A stretch of DNA of 64,000 nucleotides from JACCTH01 sp035253825. GTDB taxonomy: Bacteria; Actinomycetota; Acidimicrobiia; Spongiisociales; ZC4RG35. The stretch covers positions 62,001-126,000 of the forward strand of contig DATFBM010000010.1 in assembly GCA_035253825.1 (NCBI GenBank), read 5' to 3'. The notes below the pieces were generated by a model. It was not told the origin of the DNA and ran no database searches. It worked only from the letters and a program-made list of their open reading frames with translations. Numbering within the stretch: position 1 is the stretch's first letter; every line of letters begins with the position of its first letter. Shown here piece after piece: positions 43,645-52,664 of this stretch. The translations under genes and the position numbers were made by a program.

Positions 43645-43719
43645 CAGACATCAGATATCAGATGTCAGATTTCGGAAAATCCGGAGCTTTATCTGATATC
43701 TGGAGTCTGAAGTCTGCTC
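43645..43719. repeat. AGACATCAGA-family palindromic element, copy 2
   Basis: CAGACATCAGATATCAGAT (43645-43663) is the inverse of 43691-43709 with 17 of 19 matches; TCTGAAGTCTGCTC follows and GTCTTTGGTCT lies just beyond. These words match the element at 28718-28833, so the two belong to one family. The centre is a smaller hairpin around GATTTCGGAAAATCC. Confidence 0.75.
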
Positions 43720-43757
43720 GTCTTTGGTCTTTTCCGTTCCCTCTTTAGTCTTTTTCC

Positions 43758-44870
43758 ATGAAGATCGGTGTCCTCCGAGAGACCGAGACCGCAGAACGAC
43801 GGGTGGCGATCACGCCCCACATCGTGAAACGGCTCACCCAAAGGGGTCACTCGGTGGTGGTTGAGGAGCGAGCAGGGGCCGGGGCTGGACTTTCCGATGA
43901 CGCCTACCGAGCCGAGGGGGCGACGGTGGTTGGCCGGGCGGATGTGTTCGAGTCGGATCTGGTGGCGACGGTCAATGCACCCCGAGACTCCAACCTTCGA
44001 GACACCATGGTTCTCGGCTTGCTACGCCCCCTCGACGACCCTGCGCAGATGTCGTCCTATGCCAGCCGGGGGATCGCGGGGCTGGCATTCGAGCTCGTGC
44101 CCCGCACCACGCGGGCACAGGCGATGGACGCCCTTTCCTCGCAAGCCACGGTTTCGGGCTACCAGGCGGCCCTGGAAGGAGCCAAGGCATGTGATCGATT
44201 CTTTCCGATGCTGACCACCGCCGCAGGCACAATCCCACCCGCCCGGGCGCTCGTCCTCGGAGCCGGGGTGGCCGGTCTGCAGGCGATCGCCACCTGCCGC
44301 CGACTGGGGGCGGTGGTGTCGGCCTTCGACGTGCGAGCCGCGGCCGCCGAGCAGATCCGCAGCCTCGGTGCGAGCTTTATCGAGTCCGAGCTGGAGCCCC
44401 AGGATGCCGCCAGCAATGGCGGCTACGCCCGTCCGCTCGAAACCGACGCCGAGGAGAGAGTCCGCGCCAGCCTGGCTGGCCCGGTGGCGACGGCTGATGT
44501 GGTTATCGCCACGGCCGCCATCCCAGGCAAGGAGGCGCCGCTCCTAATCACGACTGCCATGGTGGAGTCGATGCGACCGGGATCGGTAGTCGTCGACGTC
44601 GCCGCCACCACCGGAGGCAATTGCGCGCTCACGAGGCCTGGAGAAGCATTCGAGCATGGAGGGGTGCACGTGATTGGCTATACCGATCTCCCCTCCCGCA
44701 AACCCTACGACGCCAGCCAGATGTATTCCCGCAACGTCGCCGCTCTCATCGAGATCATCGGCCCAGATGGGTTTCTCGATCTCTCTGATGACGTCTTGAA
44801 CCAAGTCACCGTGACCTATGGCGGCGAGGTCAGGCACCCCCGCATCCGGGAACTGGTGGCCGGCGGCTGA
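43758..44870 (+). CDS. pntAA: NAD(P) transhydrogenase alpha subunit, part 1 (orphan)
   Basis: 370-residue soluble NAD(H)-binding domain I of proton-translocating transhydrogenase. Seen: GVLRETETAERRVAITP, ALVLGAGVAGLQAIATCRRLGAVVSAFDVRAA (Rossmann motif), and GGNCALTRPGE. This matches PntA better than alanine dehydrogenase. Normally the membrane parts PntAB and PntB follow; here a nitroreductase gene follows 6 bp later and neither membrane part is in the window. They may be elsewhere, or this copy works alone. Confidence 0.85.
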   Translation: MKIGVLRETETAERRVAITPHIVKRLTQRGHSVVVEERAGAGAGLSDDAYRAEGATVVGRADVFESDLVATVNAPRDSNLRDTMVLGLLRPLDDPAQMSSYASRGIAGLAFELVPRTTRAQAMDALSSQATVSGYQAALEGAKACDRFFPMLTTAAGTIPPARALVLGAGVAGLQAIATCRRLGAVVSAFDVRAAAAEQIRSLGASFIESELEPQDAASNGGYARPLETDAEERVRASLAGPVATADVVIATAAIPGKEAPLLITTAMVESMRPGSVVVDVAATTGGNCALTRPGEAFEHGGVHVIGYTDLPSRKPYDASQMYSRNVAALIEIIGPDGFLDLSDDVLNQVTVTYGGEVRHPRIRELVAGG

Positions 44871-44876
44871 TCAGCC

Positions 44877-45560
44877 ATGGATTTCGTCGACGTCCTCCGG
44901 AAGCGACGAATGGTCCGCAACTTTCGACCCGACCCGGTACCGGCCGAATCCATCGAGCGGATTGTCAGCGCCGCACGCAAAGCCCCTTCGGCCGGCTTTA
45001 GCCAGGGCGTGAGCTTCATCGTCGTCACGGCGGAGTCAACCCGACAAGCCATCGCCCAACTGGCCGAGGAATCGACCTACGTTGCCGCCGGCTTCGACCC
45101 CTGGATTTCGAAAGCTCCGGTTCACCTCGTGGTGGCCGTCTCCGAGCAGGTTTACCACCAGCGCTACCAAGAACCCGACAAGCTCGAAGCGGATGGATCG
45201 GAGATCGAATGGCCGATCCCGTATTGGTGGGTGGACGCCGGAGCCGCATTGATGCTTGTGCTGCTGGGAGCAGTAGACGAGGGGCTGGCAGCCGGTTTCA
45301 TAGGGGTTCACTCCCTCCCCGGCCTCTGTGAACTCCTTGAGATCCCCGAGGAGGTCAGCCCGTTGGGGATCGTGACCCTGGGCTTTCCTCTCCCGGATCG
45401 GCGCTCGCGGTCTCTCGAGCGCGGTTGGAAAACCGACGAACAGGTTGTGCATTACGAGCGCTGGAGGCCTCAGGAAGGGGCTAGTTACGGCCCGGAGGCC
45501 CATAGCAATCCTGTAACGAAAACCGAGGATGAGCTACCTGCGAGTCGAGGTGATGTCTAG
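44877..45560 (+). CDS. Nitroreductase-family flavoprotein
   Basis: 227-residue FMN-dependent oxidoreductase. N-terminal MDFVDVLRKRRMVRNF and SAARKAPSAGFSQG are the FMN-binding signatures; the C-terminal VSPLGIVTLGFPLPDRRSRSLERGW completes the dimer site. Substrate unknown. Starts 6 bp after pntAA, so co-transcribed; a link through reduced pyridine nucleotides is possible. Confidence 0.88.
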   Translation: MDFVDVLRKRRMVRNFRPDPVPAESIERIVSAARKAPSAGFSQGVSFIVVTAESTRQAIAQLAEESTYVAAGFDPWISKAPVHLVVAVSEQVYHQRYQEPDKLEADGSEIEWPIPYWWVDAGAALMLVLLGAVDEGLAAGFIGVHSLPGLCELLEIPEEVSPLGIVTLGFPLPDRRSRSLERGWKTDEQVVHYERWRPQEGASYGPEAHSNPVTKTEDELPASRGDV

Positions 45561-46254
45561 AAACCGTCCTTACGAGGAGCTCCGGTCACTTGGGGAGTTC
45601 CTCCGCCAGCGGGTGGCCGCCGACGATTCCCGTCGGGTGGCAGCCACCGCCGTGGGACGACGTCGCCCACAAAGGTCCCGGGCCTGGATTGCAGTCGTCG
45701 TCAGCACGGCTCTATTTGCCCTCGCCAACGTCGCCCTGGCCCAGGCTGCCGATCCTGCAGTTCCCGGTGAATTCTTATATCCGCTGGATCGGGCTTACGA
45801 ATGGGTATCCGACCGATTCGCATCCCAGGACCATGTTCCCGAGCGCGTGTCGGAGGCGCTGGAACTGGCCGAGGGTGGTCACACCGACCGGGCACTTCTC
45901 GTCGTCACCGAGATCCTGGGAAACGATGAGAGCCTCCAAGCCGAGATCGGAGTGCTTTCCGGAAGCGGCAGCTCGCTGGCCGTCCGCGACGAAGTGAAAG
46001 ACCTGGTGGGAGCTGCTTCCTCGGTGCATGAAGCTGCTCAAAGCGGTGACCCTGAGGCCCTGGAGGATGCCATCAGCAATGTCAAGGCGGCAGCCCGAGA
46101 CGTGGCCGAGACGGCCAGCCAAGGGGTCGCTGGCGGTGAGAATCCCGGAGTGACCGCTCCTGGTCAGTCAGGCAACCCTTCGGAGACCGCCCCCGGAGGG
46201 GATCGTGCGGGCAGCCAGGGCGGCGGCCGGGGGCAGGGCAGTTCCAATCCATAA
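45553..46254 (+). CDS. Membrane protein with DUF5667-like exported domain
   Basis: 233-residue bitopic protein. Cytosolic N-terminus (EELRSLGEFLRQRVAADD), one membrane helix near residues 43-62 (WIAVVVSTALFALANVALA), then an outer helical domain beginning VPGEFLYPLDRAYEWVSDRF, which resembles DUF5667, and a Gly/Pro/Asn-rich tail. Such proteins accompany ECF sigma factors; one is encoded 80 bp downstream, making an anti-sigma or sensor role plausible but unproven. ATG at 45553 overlaps the nitroreductase stop by 8 bp. Confidence 0.72.
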   Translation: MSRNRPYEELRSLGEFLRQRVAADDSRRVAATAVGRRRPQRSRAWIAVVVSTALFALANVALAQAADPAVPGEFLYPLDRAYEWVSDRFASQDHVPERVSEALELAEGGHTDRALLVVTEILGNDESLQAEIGVLSGSGSSLAVRDEVKDLVGAASSVHEAAQSGDPEALEDAISNVKAAARDVAETASQGVAGGENPGVTAPGQSGNPSETAPGGDRAGSQGGGRGQGSSNP

Positions 46255-46333
46255 GGGAGGAGCAACTCGCAGGCAATAGTCTGTGAGGATGGCTAGGGAT
46301 CTGGGCGCGGTGGACCCGGCCCTCCAGATTTAG

Positions 46334-46882
46334 GTGTGGCCCCCTTACGCCGACACCGTCCGACAGGCGATCGCCGGCGACTCGAGGGCACTGACTGAAC
46401 TCCTCACCCTCGGCCACCCGCGGATAGTCGCCTTCTTCCTCGGGCTCGGGCTCGATTTGCACAGCGCCGACGATCTTGCCGCCGAGACTGCGGAAGCAAT
46501 TGTCAAAGGGATCTCCCGTCTGCGGGAACCGCAGGCTTTCGAAGCCTGGTTCTGGTCGATCGCCCGCAACCGCTTGCGCAACTTCTATCGGCGACGCCGC
46601 AGCGCCCGGCCTACGGACGCCATGATTTCCCCGGCGACTCCCGAAGAGCTCTCTATCGAAAGAGAGGAGCACCGTCGCATCCTGGCCGCTCTGGCTCAGC
46701 TCTCACCGCGGGACCGCGAGCTCCTGTGGCTAAGAGAGGTTGAGGGACTCGAGTACGAGGAGATCGGCGGCCGCTTGGGCACTGCCATCGGCACCGTGCG
46801 GGTGGCGATCCATCGGGCCCGCCGACGACTTGAAGAGATCTACCAACGAGACGAGGTCGACCGGCACCAGCCCCGCCCCTAG
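46334..46882 (+). CDS. ECF-type RNA polymerase sigma factor
   Basis: 182-residue sigma-70 family factor. Region 2 is seen at about residues 35-100 (HSADDLAAETAEAIVKGI; FEAWFWSIARNRLRNFYRRRR), region 4 at 115-170 (LAQLSPRDRELLWLREVEGLEYEEIGGRLGTAIGTVRVAIHRARRRL). GTG start at 46334. Upstream lies a membrane protein that may regulate it; the promoters it recognises are not known. Confidence 0.9.
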   Translation: MWPPYADTVRQAIAGDSRALTELLTLGHPRIVAFFLGLGLDLHSADDLAAETAEAIVKGISRLREPQAFEAWFWSIARNRLRNFYRRRRSARPTDAMISPATPEELSIEREEHRRILAALAQLSPRDRELLWLREVEGLEYEEIGGRLGTAIGTVRVAIHRARRRLEEIYQRDEVDRHQPRP

Positions 46883-46927
46883 ACGAGGTCCTTGCCTTCG
46901 AACAGTTGTTCGATTTATGGTGCGAGG

Positions 46928-48574
46928 GTGCGCCAACTCACCCTCGACGATCTGGGAGCCCCGCTTTACGACGTCACCTTCTGTGTCCTCGATCTCGAAA
47001 CCACGGGTGGATCCCCGCGGACGTGCTCGATCACCGAGATCGGAGCGGTGAAGTACCGCGGCGGGGAACTGGTGGGATCATTTGCCACCCTCGTCAACCC
47101 TGGCGTCGGCATCCCCCCCTTGATCACCATCCTCACCGGGATCACCCAACAAATGGTGGTTGCCGCTCCTCCGATCGAGGCCGCCCTCCCCCCCTTCCTC
47201 GAGTTCTGTCGAGGCACGATCATCGTCGGTCACAACGTCCGTTTCGACCTGTCATTTCTCGACTCTGTCTGCAGACGACTCGACTATCCCCTCGTCGGCT
47301 CAGAACCCGCCGGGAGAAGACACGTCGACACCGTTGGCCTGGCTCGAAGGCTGATCCGCCCCGAGGTTCGTGACCTCACCCTGGCGACCCTCGCCCGTCA
47401 CTTCCGCTCCCCCTTTCCCCCCATCCACCGGGCGTTGGAAGATGCCCGGGCCACCGCCCATGTCTTCCACTCCTTGCTCGAACGAGCCGGAACGCTCGGG
47501 GTCACCGGTCTTGACGAGCTACTGATGCTTCCCACTGCCCGCGGATCGAGCTACTACCAAAAGCTCCATCTCACCGAAGGACTTCCCCGCTCTCCCGGTG
47601 TTTACATGTTCTTCGATCGGAACTCCCAGCTCATCTACGTAGGAAAGGCCGACAACCTTCGTACCCGGGTCCGCAGCTACTTCTACGGCGATGAGAGGCG
47701 TCGGATCGGCGATCTGCTTCGACAACTGCATCGAGTCGAGTATCGGGTTTGCGCTCACAGCCTCGAGTCCGAGATCACCGAGCTGCGTCTGATCCACGCC
47801 CATCGACCTCGTTTCAATCAGCGTTCCCGCCCACCCCGACGCACGCTTTTTGTCCGCCTAACCGAGGAGCAGTTCCCGCGTCTCAGCGTCGCCCACAAAT
47901 TGGCCAGCCGGGGGCGGATGTGGCTCGGCCCTTTTCGCTCCAAAAGGGCCGCCGACCTGGTCGTGGAAGCGTTTTGGGCGTCGACCCAACTCCGCCGCTG
48001 CACGGGCCGAGCAGGAAGTCGTGACGGCCTCTGCGCTCCGGGGCAGATGGGGGTGGCGCTTTGTCCCTGTGCAGGCGGGCTCAGCGCCGATCGCTACGCA
48101 AAGGTGATAGACACCATCGTCGGCGCCCTCGATCAGGAACCCGGATTGGTCCTCGACCCCATCGCTCACAAGATGCGGCGCCTGGCCAGCGAGCGCAGGT
48201 TTGAGGAGGCCGCCCAGATGCGCGATCGCCATCGGGCCCTCGCCCGGGCCTTGGAGCGGGCCCGGGCCTGGCAGGCACTGTCCGCCGCCGGCCGGATCGA
48301 ATTGGAGAGCAACCTGGGCGAGCGGGTGGTGGTCGATCAGGGACGGCTTGTGGCGGCGTGGAGATCTGGGCAGGCCGCGCCTTTGCTAGCCACGCCGATC
48401 GAGCCCGACGACGGTCCCTCAGCCGCCAGCTATCCGGTGCCACCCACCATGGACGCCGCCGAAGAGGCCCATCTGATCTGGCAATGGATGACCGGTGGCA
48501 GGGTGCGGGTCATCGAATCGAGCGGACCGCTGGTTCTCCCGGCGGCGGCGATTCCTCATCTGAGCGCCGCCTGA
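46928..48574 (+). CDS. DEDDh exonuclease / GIY-YIG fusion protein
   Basis: 548-residue fusion. Residues 15-185 form a DnaQ-like 3'-5' exonuclease with Asp22 and Glu24 (LDLETTGG), GHNVRFDLSFL and HRALEDARATAHVF. Residues about 218-300 form a GIY-YIG nuclease like the UvrC/Cho N-terminus (SPGVYMFFDRNSQLIYVGKADNLRTRVRSYF in parts), followed by a Cys-containing segment and a UVR-like helical stretch (RRFEEAAQMRDRHRAL). This architecture is common in actinobacteria and probably serves DNA repair. GTG at 46928 is preferred over 46892. Confidence 0.9.
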   Translation: MRQLTLDDLGAPLYDVTFCVLDLETTGGSPRTCSITEIGAVKYRGGELVGSFATLVNPGVGIPPLITILTGITQQMVVAAPPIEAALPPFLEFCRGTIIVGHNVRFDLSFLDSVCRRLDYPLVGSEPAGRRHVDTVGLARRLIRPEVRDLTLATLARHFRSPFPPIHRALEDARATAHVFHSLLERAGTLGVTGLDELLMLPTARGSSYYQKLHLTEGLPRSPGVYMFFDRNSQLIYVGKADNLRTRVRSYFYGDERRRIGDLLRQLHRVEYRVCAHSLESEITELRLIHAHRPRFNQRSRPPRRTLFVRLTEEQFPRLSVAHKLASRGRMWLGPFRSKRAADLVVEAFWASTQLRRCTGRAGSRDGLCAPGQMGVALCPCAGGLSADRYAKVIDTIVGALDQEPGLVLDPIAHKMRRLASERRFEEAAQMRDRHRALARALERARAWQALSAAGRIELESNLGERVVVDQGRLVAAWRSGQAAPLLATPIEPDDGPSAASYPVPPTMDAAEEAHLIWQWMTGGRVRVIESSGPLVLPAAAIPHLSAA

Positions 48575-48596
48575 CCTCTTCCTACCATCGCCCCAG

Positions 48597-50621
48597 ATGC
48601 GATTCATCGTTCGCCAGGGCGTCGACCCCATCGCTCGTGCCGATGCCACGCTTTTGAAGGCATTAGGCCTTCCCTATGGAGGGGTCTTGAAGATCGGGAA
48701 GACCCACGTTTTGGTCAAAGCGGGCGACACGAAAGACAGCACTGCCCTCCACCTTGGCCCGCAGGCGATGTCGAATGCCGGTGTCGCCGAGGGCCAATCG
48801 GTCGATGCGGTCCGAGCCGTCCTCGGTCATGCCGCCGTCGTCCGGCTGAGCGGCGACCGGCCGGTCGATGCCAAGGTACTGCAGCGTTATTGGCAAGGTC
48901 GCCCTCTGTCCGACGGCGACCAGGGCTCGATACCGGGGGCGGAAACGGGCACCACCGACGTGGTCGCGGTCAGAGTCGTTCAGGTCGAACCTGGCGATGC
49001 CGGCCTGGTCGGTCCCGGCACACGGTTCCTGTTCGGCGACGATGAGGAACCGAGCCCGGTGATGCCCCGGCCTCCCGACAGCCGCGAGCCGACCGCGCCT
49101 GCTCCTGCGCCGGGGCCGAGTCGATCGGAGGCCCTCTTGGCGGGACTCGACGATCAAAGAGATCTCCTCACCGGATGGCTCTCGCTGCTCACGTCCAGCT
49201 CCGACCTTCCTACCGCCTGGGGATTGCCGCGCGTGGCCGGCATCCTCCTCGAAGGCCCCCAAGGCTGTGGGAAGTCCGAGTTGGTCGCCGCGGCCGCAGC
49301 CGAGTCCGAAGCCAGAGTCCACGAGGTCCCACTCGACCAGGTCTTCAAACCGGAGAAGCTGCTCGACGTGCTCGAGGCGGCAATCCGGACCACGTCGGCT
49401 CCGGCCGTGATCTTCGTCGACCGTCTCGAGTTGGTCTCCGGGGACGAAGGCATGGCTCCTTTCCGTACCCAGATGACAGCAGTCCTTCGTTGGTTTCTCG
49501 ACTCCTTGACGTCTCAGCCCGGTCGGGCGTGTGTAATTGGCTGCTCCTCTCGAGCGGCCCTCGATCCGGCAATCGCCTCGAGTCCCTTGCTTCCCCGATC
49601 GTTGACGATTCCCCCGCCTGATCTCCACCGGCGACAGCTTCTCTTCGAGGCGGCTCTGGCACGGGTTCCGGCGGCGGATATCGACTACGCGTTGCTTGCC
49701 GGACGCTCGGCCGGGTTCAGCGGCACCGACGTGGTGGCGGCGGTGATTCAGGCCTCGACCCGACTCGCTCGCACGCCCGGTGCCAAGCTCACCAACGACG
49801 ATCTCATCGAGGCAATCCGCGACACGAATCCTTCCCTGGGGTCGCTCTCGCTGGGGGAAATGCCCAACTACGGGTTCGACAAGGTAGCCGATCTCGACGA
49901 TGTCAAGCAGCGGCTGGTCGAGGCCGTGGTTTGGCCGATTACCGATCCCGGCCGCTTCCAGAGCATGGGCATCGATCCCCCCCGCGGCATCCTTCTCTAT
50001 GGTCCCCCGGGGACCGGCAAGACCTTTGTCGTCCGTGCCCTCGCCCATGAAGCGGGGAGCGCCTTTTTCCCCGTGAAAGGTGCCGAGCTCTTGGACAAAT
50101 ACGTTGGTGAATCCGAGCGAGCCGTACGTGAGCTCTTCAGCCGAGCCCGGGCGGCAGCGCCGGCCATCATCTTCTTCGATGAGATCGACGCTCTGGCCCC
50201 CGTCCGAGGGCGCTCGACCACCACGGTCACGGACTCGGTCGTGGCCGCCCTCCTCACCGAGATGGATGGAATCACCGAGCGAGGCAATGTGGCCGTCATC
50301 GGCGCCACCAACCGAGCAGATCTGATCGACCCCGCCTTGCTACGGGCGGGCCGTTTCGAGACCCAGATCGAGATTGGACTGCCCGATGCCGCCGCCCGCC
50401 GCGCCCTCATCGATCTCTCCGACGTTCCCTTTGCCGACGATGTCGATAAGGCCAAGCTGGCCGAGGTGACAGAGGGGATGTCTATGGCCGACCTCGCCGG
50501 CGTACTGCGGGAATCGGCCCTGGCCGCCCTCCGAGCCGATTCCAAGGCGCGTCAGGTCGAGTGGATTCATCTCATAGCGGCGATCAAGCGCTGGCAGTCG
50601 TCACAGGCCGCCTCTTCTTGA
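48597..50621 (+). CDS. Cdc48-like two-ring AAA+ ATPase (Cpa-type)
   Basis: 674-residue AAA+ protein with a Cdc48/VAT-like N-domain (residues 1-150), and two ATPase modules. D1: Walker A GPQGCGKS (220-227) but Walker B is VIFVDR (271-276), with Arg in place of the catalytic Glu. D2: Walker A GPPGTGKT (469-476), Walker B IIFFDE (524-529), pore loop KYVGESE and sensor GATNR; it is complete. It matches the actinobacterial Cdc48-like protein Cpa, reported as a proteasome interactor. D1 is probably not hydrolytic here. The C-terminus ends SSQAASS, not a clear HbYX motif. Confidence 0.9.
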   Translation: MRFIVRQGVDPIARADATLLKALGLPYGGVLKIGKTHVLVKAGDTKDSTALHLGPQAMSNAGVAEGQSVDAVRAVLGHAAVVRLSGDRPVDAKVLQRYWQGRPLSDGDQGSIPGAETGTTDVVAVRVVQVEPGDAGLVGPGTRFLFGDDEEPSPVMPRPPDSREPTAPAPAPGPSRSEALLAGLDDQRDLLTGWLSLLTSSSDLPTAWGLPRVAGILLEGPQGCGKSELVAAAAAESEARVHEVPLDQVFKPEKLLDVLEAAIRTTSAPAVIFVDRLELVSGDEGMAPFRTQMTAVLRWFLDSLTSQPGRACVIGCSSRAALDPAIASSPLLPRSLTIPPPDLHRRQLLFEAALARVPAADIDYALLAGRSAGFSGTDVVAAVIQASTRLARTPGAKLTNDDLIEAIRDTNPSLGSLSLGEMPNYGFDKVADLDDVKQRLVEAVVWPITDPGRFQSMGIDPPRGILLYGPPGTGKTFVVRALAHEAGSAFFPVKGAELLDKYVGESERAVRELFSRARAAAPAIIFFDEIDALAPVRGRSTTTVTDSVVAALLTEMDGITERGNVAVIGATNRADLIDPALLRAGRFETQIEIGLPDAAARRALIDLSDVPFADDVDKAKLAEVTEGMSMADLAGVLRESALAALRADSKARQVEWIHLIAAIKRWQSSQAASS

Positions 50622-50627
50622 AACTCG

Positions 50628-50675
50628 TTCTTGAATAGAATTCGCGCCCTAAGTCCCAGGGGTTTTACGCAAGAA
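50628..50675. repeat. TTCTTG...CAAGAA inverted element at a gene start
   Basis: TTCTTG (50628-50633) and TTTTACGCAAGAA (50663-50675) match the two ends of the perfect repeat at 19105-19152, but the centre is degenerate. It fills the 53-bp space between the AAA+ gene and the metalloprotease gene and touches the latter's ATG. Confidence 0.55.
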
Positions 50676-52198
50676 TGAATAGATGGCCGCTTGCGGCCGT
50701 CGTCGTCAGCTCGATCCTGGCCTTGCTGGTGCTTCTCCTCGGAGTCCTCGGAGTGGTGGCTATGACGACGATTGGCCGGCTCAACGACGATGTCTTGGAC
50801 CTTTCGAACCAGCTTGCTTCCGCCGAGTCCCGGATCGCCGATTTGGAAGACGAGCTGGCTTCCGCGCCCGACAACGGGGCGTCGGGACTCGAGGATCTCC
50901 TTGGTGGCCTTCTTCGCGGCGAAGGATCAGGGGACCTGGATGATCTCCTCGGCGACCTCTTCGCCGGAGCGGGCGGCGATCTGGGAGACCTCTTCGGCGA
51001 AGACGGCCTGGGAAGCCTGTTGGGCGGAGCCAACCCCGATCTCGGCTCGTGTCTCACCGCCGTACCGGGTTCGATCGAGATCGCAAACGACAACCTCGAG
51101 GCCCAGATCGACGACATCGCTCTCGCGGTCAGCGACATCCGAGAGCTCGAGTTCACAGGCGACGTCGATCCGATCCTGGTCAGCCCCGAGGAGATGGGCG
51201 AGCGGGTGCGCGATCTCGCGGCCGAAGAGTTGCCCGCCGACGTCGTCGAGTTCGATACCAGGTTATGGGTGGGGCTGCGGATGCTGGATCCAGGCTTCGA
51301 CCTCGTAGAGACCCAGCTCGACTTGCTCGACTCCGCTGTCGCCGGCTACTACGACCCCGATAGCAACGATCTCGTCGTCGCCACCACTGCCAGCGATTCT
51401 CCCCTTGATCCGATCGATCAGGTCACCCTTGCCCACGAGTTGATTCATGCCTTGACCGATTCCAATTTGAACTTCCCCGACATCATCGACGATCCCCGCG
51501 CCGACCCCGAGCGGGTCCGGGCGATTCAGGCCCTGATCGAGGGCGATGCCACCTTGGGCATGCAGCAGTTCTCATTGGGAGCGATCGATCTCATGGACCA
51601 GTTCGGGATGATCCTCGATCCCCGTCTGGCCGCTTCGCAGGCGGATCTGGACGAAGTCCCTTACATCCTCTCGAATGGCTTGCAGCTTCCATACCTCGAG
51701 GGAATGAGCTTCGCATGTGCCCTTTACGCCGACGGCGGATGGGAAGCAGTAGATGCCGCCTACGACAATCCGCCGGACACAACGGCCGAGATTTTGTTCC
51801 CCGAGCTCTACCAGGATGGCTGGGAGCCGGAAACCCCGGCGGCGGCAGGTGGTCCAGGGGCGGGGTGGTCGGAGCTGGGGACGGCCGGGTTCGGCGCCGT
51901 CGATCTCCTCAACCTTTTTTCGGCCCCCAGCGACGACACCTCCGCCGGCCTCGACGACGTCCGGGAGAGAGTTCGTTCCTGGGGTGGTGGAACGGCCACC
52001 GTCTGGGCTCGCGACTCCGACACCGCCATCCTTTTGAATCTGGTCGACAGTGGTGCCGGCACGACCTCCCTATGTGAATCGATGGAAGCCTGGGTCCGGG
52101 CTGCTGCAGTTGAAAATGCGAAAGTCGATTGCCAGGACACCTCGGTTCAGGTCGGGATCGGACCCAACCTCGACATCTCGGACTCGATCGTTGACTAA
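50675..52198 (+). CDS. Membrane-anchored HExxH metalloprotease-like protein
   Basis: 507-residue protein with an N-terminal anchor (VVVSSILALLVLLLGVLGVVAM), a short coiled coil (LNDDVLDLSNQLASAESRI) and a Gly/Asp/Leu-rich region at 70-120 with repeats such as DLLGGLL, DLLGDLF and DLGDLFG. The outer domain has a zinc-protease motif His254-Glu255-Leu-Ile-His258 (LAHELIHALTD) and a likely third ligand Glu289 (LIEGDATLG), as in gluzincins. No named family recognised. It overlaps the thioredoxin-like gene by 8 bp and starts a three-gene unit. Confidence 0.78.
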   Translation: MNRWPLAAVVVSSILALLVLLLGVLGVVAMTTIGRLNDDVLDLSNQLASAESRIADLEDELASAPDNGASGLEDLLGGLLRGEGSGDLDDLLGDLFAGAGGDLGDLFGEDGLGSLLGGANPDLGSCLTAVPGSIEIANDNLEAQIDDIALAVSDIRELEFTGDVDPILVSPEEMGERVRDLAAEELPADVVEFDTRLWVGLRMLDPGFDLVETQLDLLDSAVAGYYDPDSNDLVVATTASDSPLDPIDQVTLAHELIHALTDSNLNFPDIIDDPRADPERVRAIQALIEGDATLGMQQFSLGAIDLMDQFGMILDPRLAASQADLDEVPYILSNGLQLPYLEGMSFACALYADGGWEAVDAAYDNPPDTTAEILFPELYQDGWEPETPAAAGGPGAGWSELGTAGFGAVDLLNLFSAPSDDTSAGLDDVRERVRSWGGGTATVWARDSDTAILLNLVDSGAGTTSLCESMEAWVRAAAVENAKVDCQDTSVQVGIGPNLDISDSIVD

Positions 52199-52664
52199 GT
52201 CCATCGGCGCCCTCGCGATCGCTTTTTTCGCATTGTTCGCGTGTGCCAGTGATGCCGCCGCCCCCGGAAACGATCTCCCGGAAATGGACCTGGAGGCCTT
52301 CGTCGCTCAGCTGGAATCGTCGGAGAAACCGGTGGTGGTGAACGTTTGGGCATCGTGGTGTCTCCCTTGTCGGGACGAGGCGCCGCTCTTCACCTCGGCC
52401 CACGCCGAATTCGGAGACAGGGTGGATTTCTATGGAATCGCCTACAACGACAATCAGCCCGGAGCCCGGCAGTTCCTGGCCGAGTTCGATCTCCCCTTCA
52501 CCCACTACTTCGACTTCGACGGCGATGCCCTGGTCCGCTTCGGGGGGATCGGTGTCCCTCGCACCTACTTCTTCGATCCCGGAGGAGAACTGGTCGCAAC
52601 TGTCAATGGTGTGCTGACCGAGGACACGCTGACTTCCAACATCGAAGAGCTCGTCGGCCTTTAA
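52191..52664 (+). CDS. TlpA-like thioredoxin lipoprotein
   Basis: 157-residue extracytoplasmic thiol-disulfide protein. Lipobox LFAC (Cys18) follows a hydrophobic signal; the active site is Cys57-Leu-Pro-Cys60 in VWASWCLPCRDEAP, and the cis-Pro loop is GGIGVPRTYFFD. The TTG at 52191 overlaps the metalloprotease stop by 8 bp. TlpA/ResA relatives reduce disulfides in exported proteins; here the genes on both sides suggest a link to a secreted or membrane substrate. Confidence 0.85.
   Translation: MTKSIGALAIAFFALFACASDAAAPGNDLPEMDLEAFVAQLESSEKPVVVNVWASWCLPCRDEAPLFTSAHAEFGDRVDFYGIAYNDNQPGARQFLAEFDLPFTHYFDFDGDALVRFGGIGVPRTYFFDPGGELVATVNGVLTEDTLTSNIEELVGL

Larger units (their letters stand above)
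43446..43757. other. 312-bp gene-free region with two palindromes
   Basis: Between the divergent Usp/CBS and pntAA genes. It holds a perfect 11-bp GC-rich hairpin at 43559-43583 (GCGGGTCTCGG, loop CTG) and an AGACATCAGA-family element at 43645-43719. The last 35 bases before pntAA are T/C-rich with no clear Shine-Dalgarno sequence. No promoter or RNA gene identified with confidence. Confidence 0.6.
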
